From positions 377,944 through 441,943 of the forward strand of contig NZ_JADPJH010000022.1 of assembly GCF_023073315.1 (NCBI RefSeq): DNA of 64,000 nt, given 5' to 3'. Shown here piece by piece: positions 51,706 through 60,314 of the stretch. Position 1 is the stretch's first letter. Each line of letters starts with the position of its first letter. This stretch comes from Bradyrhizobium sp. 1 (GTDB taxonomy: Bacteria; Pseudomonadota; Alphaproteobacteria; Rhizobiales; Xanthobacteraceae). Below the pieces are notes generated by a model. It did not search any database. It was not told where the DNA came from and worked only from the letters and a program-made list of their open reading frames with translations. Position numbers and translations under genes: made by a program.

Positions 51706-51832
51706 TCTCGTGTCCCGGACGCGCGAAGCGCGAGCCGGGACCCAGTCGGCGACAAGATCGGCGACGGTGAGATGGGCCCCGGCTCTGCAACGCATCGCTA
51801 AAGAAGCGCTGCGTTGCGTCCGGGGCAAGAGA
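51706..51832 (+). repeat. Dispersed palindrome, copy C
   Basis: It is in the same orientation as copy A: TCTCGTGTCCCGGACGCG at the left, GCGTCCGGGGCAAGAGA at the right, with inner GAGCCGGGACCCAG and GGGCCCCGGCTC. It fills the gap between the converging amidase and sigma-factor genes. Confidence 0.75.
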
Positions 51833-51835
51833 GGC

Positions 51836-53071
51836 CTACCCCATCTCCCTCAGCCGCCGCGCATAGAGCCGCCGCAACGGCTCGAGGTGCGTCGCCTCCG
51901 TTGCCGCGCGATAGGCCTCGCGCGCCTCGTCCTTGCGCCCCAACCGTCGCAGCAGATCCGCGCGCACTGCGGGCAACAGCTCATAGCCACGCAAGCCCCC
52001 GCGGGCAGCGGTCGCATCGACGAGATCGAGCGCGCGTGCCGGACCGTCAACCATCGACACTGCCGCGGCGTGGTTGAGCTCGACCACCGGCGACGGGTTG
52101 ATGCGCAGCAGCACCTCGTAGAGCCCGGCGATCTGCGGCCAGTCGGTTTGTTCATAGCTTGGCGCCCGCGCATGCAGCGCGGCGATCGCGGCCTGCACGA
52201 CATACGGTTGCGGCAAGCCGGGCACGCGCAGCGCATCGTCCACCAGACGCAGCCCCTCGTCGATCTGCGCGCGATCCCAGAGCGTGCGGTCCTGCTCTTC
52301 CAGCAGCACGATGTCCCCGGTCTGTGTCTCGCGCCCGGCGCGGCGCGCATCGTGCAGCAGCATCAAGGCCAGCAGGCCCTTGATGCCGGCGCGATCGGGC
52401 ATCAGCCGCTCCACCAGGCGGCCGAGCCTGATCGCCTCGGCGGCGAGATCGGGCCGCATCAAATCCGCGCCCTCGGTCGCGACATAGCCCTCAGTGAAGA
52501 CGAGATAGATCACGGCGAGCACACCATCGAGCCGCGGCGCCAGCGCATCGCGCTCGGGCACTTCATAGGGAATGCCGGCGAGCCTGATCTTCTGCTTGGC
52601 ACGGACGAGGCGCTGCGCCATGGCATCCTCGCTGGCCAGAAAGGCGCGCGCGACTTGCGCGGTCGAGAGCCCGCAGACGGTGCGCAGCGTCAGCGCGACC
52701 TGGACCTCGGGCGCGAACGCGGGATGGCAACAGGTGAAGATCAGCCGCAGCATGTCGTCGTCGAGCACGGCCGGCGGTTCGTCGGACATTTGCGCGTTCA
52801 GCTCAATCTCGTGCAGAAACGCCTGCTGCTTGCCGCGAAAAGCGATCCGGCGACGGACCCGATCGATCGCCTTGTGCTTGGCGACATTGACCAGCCAGGC
52901 GCGCGGATTGTCCGGCATCTCGCAAACCGGCCAGCGCTCCAGCGCGACCGCAAAGGCGTCCTGGAGGGCCTCCTCGGCGAGATCGAAATCGCCGACGAGG
53001 CGGATCAGCGTGGCCAGCGCCCGCCCCGCCTCGTCGCGAAAGACCGTCTCGATGTCGGCAGGAGAGATCAC
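51836..53071 (-). CDS. ECF42-type RNA polymerase sigma factor
   Basis: This 411-residue protein has sigma region 2 (residues ~10-80, FDLAEEALQDAFAVALERW and NPRAWLVNVAKHKAIDRVRRR) and region 4 (~110-165, LRTVCGLSTAQVARAFLASEDAMAQRLVRAK). An extra C-terminal domain with TPR-like content (PNRDRAGIKGLLALMLLHDARRA onward) marks the DUF6596/ECF42 group. Such factors are regulated through this C-terminal part rather than an anti-sigma factor and travel with a DGPF/YciI protein. That partner is directly upstream: the GTG start overlaps its stop (GTGA at 53068-53071). Confidence 0.88.
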   Translation of the reverse strand: MISPADIETVFRDEAGRALATLIRLVGDFDLAEEALQDAFAVALERWPVCEMPDNPRAWLVNVAKHKAIDRVRRRIAFRGKQQAFLHEIELNAQMSDEPPAVLDDDMLRLIFTCCHPAFAPEVQVALTLRTVCGLSTAQVARAFLASEDAMAQRLVRAKQKIRLAGIPYEVPERDALAPRLDGVLAVIYLVFTEGYVATEGADLMRPDLAAEAIRLGRLVERLMPDRAGIKGLLALMLLHDARRAGRETQTGDIVLLEEQDRTLWDRAQIDEGLRLVDDALRVPGLPQPYVVQAAIAALHARAPSYEQTDWPQIAGLYEVLLRINPSPVVELNHAAAVSMVDGPARALDLVDATAARGGLRGYELLPAVRADLLRRLGRKDEAREAYRAATEATHLEPLRRLYARRLREMG

Positions 53072-53421
53072 GTGTTGTAGATCATCACCGGCCTGACCTC
53101 GATGGACCCGTCCCGGGCCCCAGGAATCCGCGCGGCCAGCTCGATCGCGGCATCGAGATCCTTGGCCTCGACCAGATAATAGCCGCCGAGTTGCTCACGT
53201 GTTTCCGCGAACGGGCCGTCGGTCGTGAGAGTCTTGCCCTCGCGCACGCGCACGGTGGTCGCGGTGGTCGTCGGCTGCAGTCCGTCGCCTGCCTTGAAAT
53301 GGCCACTCTGGACGATGGACTGCGTATAGGTGCCGTACTCCGCCGACATCTTCTGGCGGTTCTCCGGGGTCATCTTGCTCAATTCCGCTTCGTTCCGGTA
53401 GATCAGCAGCAGATACTGCAT
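53068..53421 (-). CDS. YciI/DGPF-domain protein
   Basis: This 117-residue small protein has the family signature TTDGPFAETREQLGGYYLVEA and ends GSIEVRPVM. YciI-like proteins form dimeric ferredoxin-like folds; members with this DGPF motif are the genetic partners of ECF42 sigma factors. Their biochemical role is not settled. It is coupled to the sigma factor gene by a 4-base overlap and is 148 bases from the divergent rnpB gene. Confidence 0.88.
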   Translation of the reverse strand: MQYLLLIYRNEAELSKMTPENRQKMSAEYGTYTQSIVQSGHFKAGDGLQPTTTATTVRVREGKTLTTDGPFAETREQLGGYYLVEAKDLDAAIELAARIPGARDGSIEVRPVMIYNT

Positions 53422-53531
53422 TGCTCACTCCTGTGGTCGGTGGGATCACCGACATCCAGTCGAACGGGGCACGGACCAAACGACATCTTCAGGATAAATT
53501 ATTTTCAGCCGCGCGTGCGCTGCGATCTCGA

Positions 53532-53559
53532 CTTGACGGAACCGTCACAAATGCTCCAT
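53532..53559 (+). promoter_or_regulatory. Promoter candidate for rnpB
   Basis: CTTGAC (53532-53537) and CTCCAT (53554-53559) are separated by 16 bases and resemble the alphaproteobacterial CTTGAC-N17-CTATAT housekeeping promoter. Transcription would begin around 53566, at the expected 5' end of the RNase P RNA. Confidence 0.55.
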
Positions 53560-53568
53560 GCGTACCCC

Positions 53569-53984
53569 GTCAGTCGGCCGGACGGCCGCTCCGGCAAGTG
53601 CCGAAAGGCCGCCGGGGAGGAAAGTCCGGGCTCCCTTGACATACGGTGCCGGATAACGTCCGGCGGGGGCAACCCCAGGGAAAGTGCCACAGAGAACGAA
53701 CCGCTCCCTCCTCGGAGGAAGTAAGGGTGAAAAGGTGCGGTAAGAGCGCACCGCGGCTCCGGCAACGGGACCGGCATGGTAAACCCCACCGGGAGCAAAA
53801 CCGAATAGGGACGGCGTAGCGGGCTGTTCGCGCAAGCGATAACGCCGCGGGGCGATGTCAGGCCCGCCGTCCGGGTAGGTTGCTCGAGGCCATGTGCAAA
53901 CATGGTCCCAGAGGAATGGCCGTCACGTATCGTTCGCGCAAGCGGGCGGTGCCTTACAGAACCCGGCTTACAGGCCGGCTGATA
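53569..53984 (+). ncRNA. rnpB: RNase P RNA, bacterial type A
   Basis: This is the catalytic RNA that removes 5' leaders from tRNA precursors. The ends pair as helix P1 (TCAGTCGGCC at 53570 with GGCCGGCTGA at 53973). The conserved core GAGGAAAGTCCGGGCT near 53,618 and the distal ACAGAACCCGGCTTA near 53,957 form P4. The internal AGGGTGAAAAGGTGCGG (about 53,725-53,741) and AAACCCCACCGGGAGC (about 53,781-53,796) also match the RNase P consensus. The exact ends are estimated from P1 pairing. Confidence 0.93.
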
Positions 53985-53991
53985 CTCTAAA

Positions 53992-54040
53992 GGCGTTTTC
54001 GAGCGAAGTGGGTTTCCGGTTCGCATGAAGAAAACGCGTC
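53992..54040. repeat. GCGTTTTC interspersed palindrome
   Basis: The arms AGGCGTTTTC and GAAAACGCGT flank an inner GAGCGAAGTGGGTTTCCGGT stretch. I recognise this sequence as a type of short intergenic repeat abundant in Bradyrhizobium. It lies just after rnpB. Confidence 0.6.
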
Positions 54041-54056
54041 TTACTAAAGAAGCGAC

Positions 54057-54089
54057 GAGGGGTTCGATGCTAACCGCATCGGACCCCTC
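54057..54089. terminator. 14-bp hairpin between rnpB and the hydrolase gene
   Basis: GAGGGGTTCGATGC pairs with GCATCGGACCCCTC with one G-T pair across the loop TAACC. It lies 23 bases beyond the stop of the minus-strand hydrolase, and beyond rnpB on the plus strand, so it may serve both. Confidence 0.55.
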
Positions 54090-54111
54090 ACCATTTCTGG
54101 TGACGAAGGAG

Positions 54112-54837
54112 CTAGCCGACGATCTCGTCCAACACACCCATCAGCGCCTCCGGCGCCGTCACGTTCGGCGCGTGACTGGCGTCGAGCTCGAAATAGCCCC
54201 AACCCTCCTCGCTCCTGGCCCGCTTGGCGAACTGCCCGAACACGTCGCCGGGCGGGATGCGCTTGCAGTAGATGTAGCTGCGCGGCATTGCAGGTTCGCC
54301 GTGTTGGAGCTTCAGCTTCGCCTCGAAACATTTGAGCGGCATGCTGACGCGGCGCGCGTTGAGCCAGTCGAGAGCAGCCTGCGGCGTATCCGGCGGCGGG
54401 GGATTCGGCGGGATGCGGTAGCCATCACCGGACGCGACCGCCTTCCACATCGGCTCGCGCGCGCCCTCGTTGAGATCAAGCAGCGATTGGCCATCGCGCG
54501 GCACGAAGGCGTCGAGATAGATCAATTGCGTCACGCGCTCGCGGGCGCGATCGGCGACACCGGTCGCGACCATGCCGCCATAGCTGTGGCCGAGCAGCAC
54601 GATGTCGCTGAGGTCCTCGAACTTGATGACGTTGAGGATGTCCTGGATGTGCGTATCGAGATCGATCGCGGGGCTGGCGAGATGCGCGCGCTCGCCGAGC
54701 CCGGTGTAGGTCGGCGCCACCAGGCGGTGACCGGCCTGCGCCATCAGCGGATGCATCTTTGTCCAGGCCCATCCGCCGGACCATGCACCATGACAGAGGA
54801 GAAAAGTCTTCGCACGTGGGGCCATCGGCGTTTCCAT
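54112..54837 (-). CDS. Alpha/beta hydrolase (plant-esterase-like)
   Basis: This 241-residue soluble hydrolase resembles the salicylate-methylesterase/hydroxynitrile-lyase-like group. The oxyanion region is FLLCHGAWSGGWAWTKM, the nucleophile elbow is LLGHSYGGMVATG, an acid may lie in IYLDAFVP, and the histidine is in ELDASHAPNVTAPEALM. The phrase GHSYGG followed by SHAPNVTAP is usual for bacterial EstC-like esterases. No signal peptide is present. The substrate is unknown. It is a single gene. Confidence 0.85.
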   Translation of the reverse strand: METPMAPRAKTFLLCHGAWSGGWAWTKMHPLMAQAGHRLVAPTYTGLGERAHLASPAIDLDTHIQDILNVIKFEDLSDIVLLGHSYGGMVATGVADRARERVTQLIYLDAFVPRDGQSLLDLNEGAREPMWKAVASGDGYRIPPNPPPPDTPQAALDWLNARRVSMPLKCFEAKLKLQHGEPAMPRSYIYCKRIPPGDVFGQFAKRARSEEGWGYFELDASHAPNVTAPEALMGVLDEIVG

Positions 54838-54899
54838 CGTTCTTGTTTGTACGATGGAATGTAGCGGCCGGCCGCGCGATGTAAACGCTGCGGCTCCCC

Positions 54900-55334
54900 T
54901 CAGGCAGTGCGCGTGTCCGCCTTGACGAGCACGGGCGCGAGCCCGGCGGCTTCGCGCCGCAGCTTGCCCGCCTCAAAGCCGTGCATGCCAATCTGCCATT
55001 GCAGGCCGACGATGGCGCCCTTGGTCGGCTGCAGCAGCGCGAGCGAGGCGAACAGCGTCACCGGCAGCCACACTGCCAGTTGCAGCCAGACCGGCGGCGC
55101 ATAGGCGGTCTCGACCGCGAGGATGGCGGGCACCACGAGATGGCCGACCACGACCATCACGAGATAGGCCGGAAAATCGTCGGCGCGCTGGTGAAACAGC
55201 TCCTCGCCGCAATGGTCGCAGCTGTCCGCGACCTTCAGGAAACGGCCGAACAGATGTCCTTCGCCGCAGTTCGGGCACTTGCCCAGGAAGCCGCGCCACA
55301 TGGCCTTTGAGAGAGAGACTGAACCGGTTGCCAT
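54900..55334 (-). CDS. DUF983 zinc-ribbon membrane protein
   Basis: This 144-residue protein has a zinc ribbon (GKCPNCGEGHLF ... DSCDHCGEELF; Cys pairs roughly 21/24 and 40/43) and two membrane segments (about 60-80 and 85-105). DUF983 proteins are common in alphaproteobacteria and unassigned. The ATG at 55334 is preferred; the frame is open to 55415 but the extra residues lie in the divergent promoter region. It is divergent from the MocR-type regulator, making it a plausible regulated target. Confidence 0.85.
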   Translation of the reverse strand: MATGSVSLSKAMWRGFLGKCPNCGEGHLFGRFLKVADSCDHCGEELFHQRADDFPAYLVMVVVGHLVVPAILAVETAYAPPVWLQLAVWLPVTLFASLALLQPTKGAIVGLQWQIGMHGFEAGKLRREAAGLAPVLVKADTRTA

Positions 55335-55358
55335 CACAGCACCTCTTCCTTTTCGCTG

Positions 55359-55388
55359 ATCCATACAATAATATCCTGCATCCATACA
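55359..55388. promoter_or_regulatory. Direct-repeat operator candidate for the MocR regulator
   Basis: ATCCATACA occurs at 55359-55367 and again at 55380-55388, 21 bases apart centre to centre, in the short gap between the divergent DUF983 and mocR-like genes. A third near-match in the opposite strand (GGATATGGA) starts at 55395. MocR/GabR-type regulators bind direct repeats about two helical turns apart, so this is a good operator candidate. Confidence 0.5.
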
Positions 55389-55398
55389 TTCAAAGGAT

Positions 55399-56784
55399 AT
55401 GGACCTAAATTGCATGGATTGGACCCCTACAATCTCGGAGCTATCAGGGCCGCGCTATCAGCGCATTGTCGAGGCCATGGAGGCCGATATCGCCGCCGGC
55501 CGGCTGGTGCGGGGACAGCAACTACCGACCCAGCGCGCACTGGCAAAGGCGCTCGGCATCGACCTCACCACGGTGACGCGCGCCTACACCGAGGCGCGGC
55601 GCCGCGGCATCATGGAGGCCCGCGTCGGCCAGGGCTCGTTCGTGTCGGAGACCAGCGCGCGCCGCGCGGTCGACCTGCCGCATCCGGTCGCGATCGACCT
55701 CTCCATGAACGTGCCGCCGCATCCGCTGGAAGCGCAGCTCGACGAGCGCATCATCGCCGGGATGGAAGCGCTCCGCGCGCAATCGGGGCTGACCGCATTC
55801 CTGAACTACCAGCCGCCCGGCGGCAGCGCGCATGAGCGCGAGGTCGCGGCACGCTGGATGCGCGCACGCGTTCCGCACGCGCATGCCGACAGGCTCGTGA
55901 TCTTCCCGGGCGCGCAGACGATCCTGTTCAACCTGCTCTCTTATCTCGCGCGACCCGGCGACATCGTCCTCACGGAAGCCCTCACCTTTCCCGGCATCAA
56001 GGCGGCCGCGGCGCAACTCGGCGTCAGGCTTGTCAGCGTCGCGATAGATGATGGCGGCATCCTGCCCGATGCATTGGCGAAGGCCTGCCGCACGCACAAG
56101 CCAAAGGCCGTCTATCTCATCCCGACGTTGCACAATCCGACGACAGCGACGTTGTCCGCCGAGCGGCGCAGCGCGATCGCAAGGATCATTCGCGATACCG
56201 ATGCGATTTTGATCGAGGACGACGCCTACGGGCTGCTCGACCGTTCGGCGTCCCCAATCGCCAACCTCATTCCGGAGCGGACTTATCTCGCGACCACACT
56301 GTCAAAATGCATCGCGCCGGCGCTGCGCGTCGCTTATCTCGTGACGCCCGACAACTCTGTCCAGCAGGACATGAGAACCTGCTTGCAGGCCACCGTGCAG
56401 ATGCCGGCGCCGCTGATGGTCGCGCTGGTGACGCATTGGATCGAGACCGGCATCGCCGATCGCATCATCACCGCCATTCGCAACGAGGCCATCGGCCGCC
56501 AGCAGTTGGCGCAACGCGCGCTGAAAGGCTTTCAGTTCCTCGCCAAGCCCGCCGCCCATCATCTCTGGCTGCGGCTGCCGGAAGGCCGGCCCGACATCGC
56601 AGCGCATCTATTGCGCAATGGGCTCGCAATCGTCGCCGGCGATGCCTTCGCCGTGGACGGGACGCCGCCGCATGCAGCGCGCGTTTCGCTGGGCGCGGCA
56701 CGCAACCGATCCGAATTGACGGAAGCACTACGCATCCTGGTCAGCGCGCTGCACAAGCCCGCCGACACAAGGCAAATCGTCTAG
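55399..56784 (+). CDS. MocR-type regulator: GntR HTH fused to class I aminotransferase
   Basis: This 461-residue protein has an N-terminal winged helix (about 15-85; LPTQRALAKALGIDLTTVTRAYTEARRRG) and a PLP-aminotransferase-like domain. The aminotransferase part has IPTLHNPTTATLS, DDAYG and TTLSKCIAPALRVAYL, where the SK lysine would hold PLP. This architecture defines MocR regulators, which sense PLP or amino-group ligands. The ATG at 55399 is used; an ATG at 55414 (MDWTPT) has better spacing from AAAGGA and could be the true start. It probably represses or activates the divergent DUF983 gene and itself. Confidence 0.9.
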   Translation: MDLNCMDWTPTISELSGPRYQRIVEAMEADIAAGRLVRGQQLPTQRALAKALGIDLTTVTRAYTEARRRGIMEARVGQGSFVSETSARRAVDLPHPVAIDLSMNVPPHPLEAQLDERIIAGMEALRAQSGLTAFLNYQPPGGSAHEREVAARWMRARVPHAHADRLVIFPGAQTILFNLLSYLARPGDIVLTEALTFPGIKAAAAQLGVRLVSVAIDDGGILPDALAKACRTHKPKAVYLIPTLHNPTTATLSAERRSAIARIIRDTDAILIEDDAYGLLDRSASPIANLIPERTYLATTLSKCIAPALRVAYLVTPDNSVQQDMRTCLQATVQMPAPLMVALVTHWIETGIADRIITAIRNEAIGRQQLAQRALKGFQFLAKPAAHHLWLRLPEGRPDIAAHLLRNGLAIVAGDAFAVDGTPPHAARVSLGAARNRSELTEALRILVSALHKPADTRQIV

Positions 56785-56790
56785 ACCTTC

Positions 56791-57051
56791 TTACTGGTGG
56801 TGACGGCGATGTCGGGAGCGAACCACCGGTGCCACACCTGACGGATAGGCCGCATAGGCTTCGCTCGGTGCCGCCGTCTCGCCACGGGCCGCTCTGCCTG
56901 CGGGCGTGAGCTGGCCGCCATTGAGCACATCGCGGTCGGGATGGGCGGCCTGATAGGCCGCGGGCTCGGAAAGCTGCGCCAGCGCCAATGTCGGCATCAG
57001 GGCCGCCGCCGATAAAAGCGCAGCGGCAATTGCAATGGTCGTGCGGGTCAT
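56791..57051 (-). CDS. Small exported protein of unknown function
   Basis: This ~86-residue product has a signal peptide (IAIAAALLSAAALMPTLALAQ, cleaved near residue 26), then an Ala/Pro/Gly-rich mature part of ~60 residues ending in a basic RSRHRRHHQ. No domain is recognised. The ATG at 57051 is preferred over 57057 because GGAG lies 7 bases before it. It ends 6 bases from the converging mocR-like gene. Confidence 0.65.
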   Translation of the reverse strand: MTRTTIAIAAALLSAAALMPTLALAQLSEPAAYQAAHPDRDVLNGGQLTPAGRAARGETAAPSEAYAAYPSGVAPVVRSRHRRHHQ

Positions 57052-57292
57052 GATCATGCTCCATCATCTCATCAGGGACGGGGCGGCATGATTTCCGGCA
57101 GGTCCCCCAAATTGCTGTAGGAGCATCATGTAGGTGCGTCTTCCGCGAACGCCCGTCGGTCCGGCCGCTTGTCGGCCCCTTGGGGATCACGCTTGCGTGC
57201 GGTTTTGAAATTGACCTTCCCTGCCGCATCTGTGCTATGCGCCAAGCGGCGATCAACCGTTTGGCATCGCCGCTAACGACGGGAAATGATTG

Positions 57293-58036
57293 GTGGAAAC
57301 GCTCACCTACGCGCTGCTGCTGTTCGGCGCATTGGCCGGCGGCTTCGTCTCGGGGCTGGCCGGGTTCGGCACCGCGCTGATGGCGCTTGGGATCTGGCTC
57401 TACGTGCTGCCGCCCTCGCTCGCGGTGCCGCTGGTGCTGATCTGCTCGGTTATCGCGCAGACCTCGACGCTGCCGTCGATGTGGAAGAGCTTTGACCTCT
57501 CGCTGGTGTGGCCGTTCCTGATCGGCGGGCTGATCGGCGTGCCGCTCGGGATCATGATGGTCGCCTCCGCCGATCCAAAAGTGTTCAAGTTGAGCATCGG
57601 CGTGCTGCTGCTGATCTTTTCCAGCGCGCTCTATCTGAACAAGCGGCCGCTCGCCGTGAAATTCGGCGGCCGGATCGCCGACGGTGCAATCGGTTTTGCT
57701 GGCGGCATCTTGGGCGGACTTGCGGGCCTCTCCGGGCCGCTGCCGATCCTGTGGGCCAACATCCGCGGCTGGAACAAGCATGAGCGGCGCGGCATCTTCC
57801 AGCTGTTCAATTTCACCGTGCTCGCCACGGCGCTGGTGTTGCAGACGGCGTCGGGCCTCGTCGAAGTGAAAGTGGTCTGGCTCGCAGCTGTCGCCTTCCC
57901 CGGCACGCTGATCGGCGCATGGGCCGGCGCGCGCGTCTATCACGTGCTGAACGACAAGCATTTCGGCGATGTCGTGCTCGGCCTCTTGTTCCTGTCGGGC
58001 CTGACTCTCGTCTGGAACAGTATCGGCGCGATTTAG
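57293..58036 (+). CDS. TauE/SafE family membrane exporter
   Basis: This ~247-residue protein has about eight hydrophobic segments and the family feel of TauE/SafE anion (sulfite/sulfonate) transporters: GGFVSGLAGFGTALMALG near residue 15, and IGFAGGILGGLAGLSGPLPILW in the middle. The start is read as GTG at 57293 because GGGAA lies 7 bases before it; a TTG one codon upstream is also possible. No sulfur-metabolism genes are adjacent, so the anion is unknown. Confidence 0.85.
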   Translation: METLTYALLLFGALAGGFVSGLAGFGTALMALGIWLYVLPPSLAVPLVLICSVIAQTSTLPSMWKSFDLSLVWPFLIGGLIGVPLGIMMVASADPKVFKLSIGVLLLIFSSALYLNKRPLAVKFGGRIADGAIGFAGGILGGLAGLSGPLPILWANIRGWNKHERRGIFQLFNFTVLATALVLQTASGLVEVKVVWLAAVAFPGTLIGAWAGARVYHVLNDKHFGDVVLGLLFLSGLTLVWNSIGAI

Positions 58037-58115
58037 GGCGCGGGCCCATTTCGCCGGCCTGCTTGCGCACTGATTGCTTATCGGCGATCCTGATCCCGCC
58101 GCAGAGGGCCTGGCG

Positions 58116-59243
58116 ATGTCGACGGATTTCGAACATAGGCGAGAAGCGCTGATCGGATCGATGTACGATGCCGTGCTTGACGCATCGCTCTGGAGCGCCG
58201 TGCTGGAAGGCATTGCCGATCTGACCGACAGCGCGGGCGCGCTGATCCACGGCTTCAGCGTCAATCGCGAGATGTACACGTTCCACGAACTTGGCCGGAT
58301 CGACCCAGACTGCAAGCGCCGCCATGAACTCTATCATGTCGCCAATCCATGGATGCGCTCGAGTCGATTCAAGGCCGGCCATGTGGTGCGCTCCGATGAC
58401 CTGATTTCGCTGGCGCAGCTCAAACGTACGACGTTCTACGACGATGTGCTCCGGCCACAGAACATCGCGCACGGCACCATCGTCAACGTAATCAACCGCC
58501 CGGACTTCAGAGTCTCGATCAACGTCGAGCGCAGCGAAACGAAGGGACCGTTCAGCGAACGAGACATTGCGGTCTTGAATTCGCTGCTTCCGCATTTGCG
58601 GCGGGCCTCCGAACTGCGATTACGCATGCTCGATTATCGGGTGGCCGCGCAGGCCGAGCGCGATGCGCTCGACGCACTGTCGACCGGCATTATCACTTTC
58701 GATGCCGGGCACCGGGTGCTGTTCGCCAATGCCACGGCTCGGGCACACGCCGAAAAACTGTCGCTTCACCTCAACACCGGCACTGACGTATCCGGTCCGC
58801 CGTCTGTCACGAACGCGTTCCGCGCGCTGGTCGGCGACGCCGTACGCGGTGGCGCCGGAGGGGCGATCCGCCTGCCGCGGGGCGACGGCGGGGACATCGG
58901 CGTAACTGTGGCACCGGTAAGGGGCCATGCGCTCGATCGCTCGTCGCACCACGCGATGGCGCGCCCTGTCGCGATCGCGCTCCTGGTCGACGTGTCGCGC
59001 AGCCACGACGCGGCGAGCGCATTGCTGGCCGCACGCCACGGCCTGACCGCGGCCGAAATGCGGGTGGCGACCGCGCTTGCGCAAGCGAACGACATGTCGG
59101 CGGTTGCCGCGATGCTCGGCATCAGCCGGAACACACTGAAAACCCACACCAAGCGGATTTACGCCAAGGTCGGAATCCGCGGCCACACTGAGCTGGTGCG
59201 AGCCATCGCTCAGATCGCCGGTACGCTCGGCCCGGCGATCTGA
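58116..59243 (+). CDS. LuxR-type transcriptional regulator
   Basis: This 375-residue protein has a C-terminal LuxR helix-turn-helix (LTAAEMRVATALAQANDMSAVAAMLGISRNTLKTHTKRIYAKVGI). The ~200-residue N-terminal part has no homoserine-lactone-sensor signature visible to me and a PAS-like region is possible. The ATG at 58116 has GAGGG 8 bases upstream. It lies 79 bases after the TauE/SafE gene and 102 bases before the Bug-type protein on the same strand, so it may control either. Confidence 0.85.
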   Translation: MSTDFEHRREALIGSMYDAVLDASLWSAVLEGIADLTDSAGALIHGFSVNREMYTFHELGRIDPDCKRRHELYHVANPWMRSSRFKAGHVVRSDDLISLAQLKRTTFYDDVLRPQNIAHGTIVNVINRPDFRVSINVERSETKGPFSERDIAVLNSLLPHLRRASELRLRMLDYRVAAQAERDALDALSTGIITFDAGHRVLFANATARAHAEKLSLHLNTGTDVSGPPSVTNAFRALVGDAVRGGAGGAIRLPRGDGGDIGVTVAPVRGHALDRSSHHAMARPVAIALLVDVSRSHDAASALLAARHGLTAAEMRVATALAQANDMSAVAAMLGISRNTLKTHTKRIYAKVGIRGHTELVRAIAQIAGTLGPAI

Positions 59244-59345
59244 GGCGGCCGTCCTCATTGGGGGCTGGTGTCGTCCTCACCCCGCGGGGTGACGACGAAC
59301 GGCCCATCGGCGCGGACAATGCCCCGCGCTGACAGGAGACGGATC

Positions 59346-60314
59346 ATGACGCGGCTGGCATTCACTTTGGCAACGCTTTTGTTTCTGGCGCACCCGTTGC
59401 GCGCGGAACCCGCCTATCCGCAAACCACGATCCGCATCGTGCTGGGCTTCAGCCCGGGAAGCGCGCCCGACGTGGCCGCGCGCATCCTGGCCGAACGTTT
59501 TACAGCGGCGTGGGGCAAGCCGGTCGTGGTTGAGAACATGCTGGGAGCGGGCGGCAATATCGCTGCAGATCACGTTACCAAGGCGGCGCCGGACGGCGCC
59601 ACTCTGCTGATGGCGGGCAATGCGGCGATCGTCATCAACCCCTCCCTCTACGCCAAGCTGCCGTATGATCCGGCGCACGATCTCGTCCCGGTCGCGCAGG
59701 TGACGATTGCGCCGAACGTTCTGGTGCTGAACAAGGACGTTCCAGCCGCAAGCGTACGGGATCTGGTCGAGTTGGCACGGCGCAGCCCCACCGCGCTGAC
59801 CTTTGCCTCGGCCGGAATCGGCACCTCGACCCATCTCGCCGCCGAGCTGTTCCAGACCATGGCGGGCATCAAGATGCAGCACGTGCCGTATCGCGACAGC
59901 ACGGCATTATTGAGCGATCTCGTTGCTGGTCGCGTCACCATGTTCTTCGGCAGTATTGCCTCGGTGCTGCCGCTGGTCCGCGACGGTCAGTTGCACGCGT
60001 TGGCGGTCACCTCGCTGCGGCGCTCGCCGGCCATGCCCGATCTGCCGACGCTCGACGAACTCGGCTTCAGCGGCTTTGATGCCAGCGCCTGGTTTGGTTT
60101 GATGGCTCCTGCCGGAACGCCGGCCCAGATCGTCGGGATGCTGCACGACGAGGCGCTGAAGGCCGTTACAGCCCCCGCTGCGAAGGAAAAATTCGCAGCG
60201 CTCGGTATGGAGGTGGTGACGCGCACGCCGGACGAGTTCGCAACATTGATCCGGAACGAAGCTCCGGTATGGGCCAAACTGATCAAGCAGGTTGGGATCG
60301 CGCCGATCCAGTAG
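59346..60314 (+). CDS. Tripartite tricarboxylate transporter substrate-binding protein (Bug/TctC)
   Basis: This 322-residue periplasmic binding protein has a signal peptide (residues 1-20, ending RAE). The family motifs are YPQTTIRIVLGFSPGSAPDVAARILAERF, VVENMLGAGGNIAADHVTKAAPDG and FASAGIGTSTHLAAELFQ. Such proteins bind carboxylates or other small acids. No tctA/tctB membrane partners are in the window, as is common for orphan Bug proteins. The ATG at 59346 has AGGAGA nearby. The ligand is unknown. Confidence 0.9.
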   Translation: MTRLAFTLATLLFLAHPLRAEPAYPQTTIRIVLGFSPGSAPDVAARILAERFTAAWGKPVVVENMLGAGGNIAADHVTKAAPDGATLLMAGNAAIVINPSLYAKLPYDPAHDLVPVAQVTIAPNVLVLNKDVPAASVRDLVELARRSPTALTFASAGIGTSTHLAAELFQTMAGIKMQHVPYRDSTALLSDLVAGRVTMFFGSIASVLPLVRDGQLHALAVTSLRRSPAMPDLPTLDELGFSGFDASAWFGLMAPAGTPAQIVGMLHDEALKAVTAPAAKEKFAALGMEVVTRTPDEFATLIRNEAPVWAKLIKQVGIAPIQ

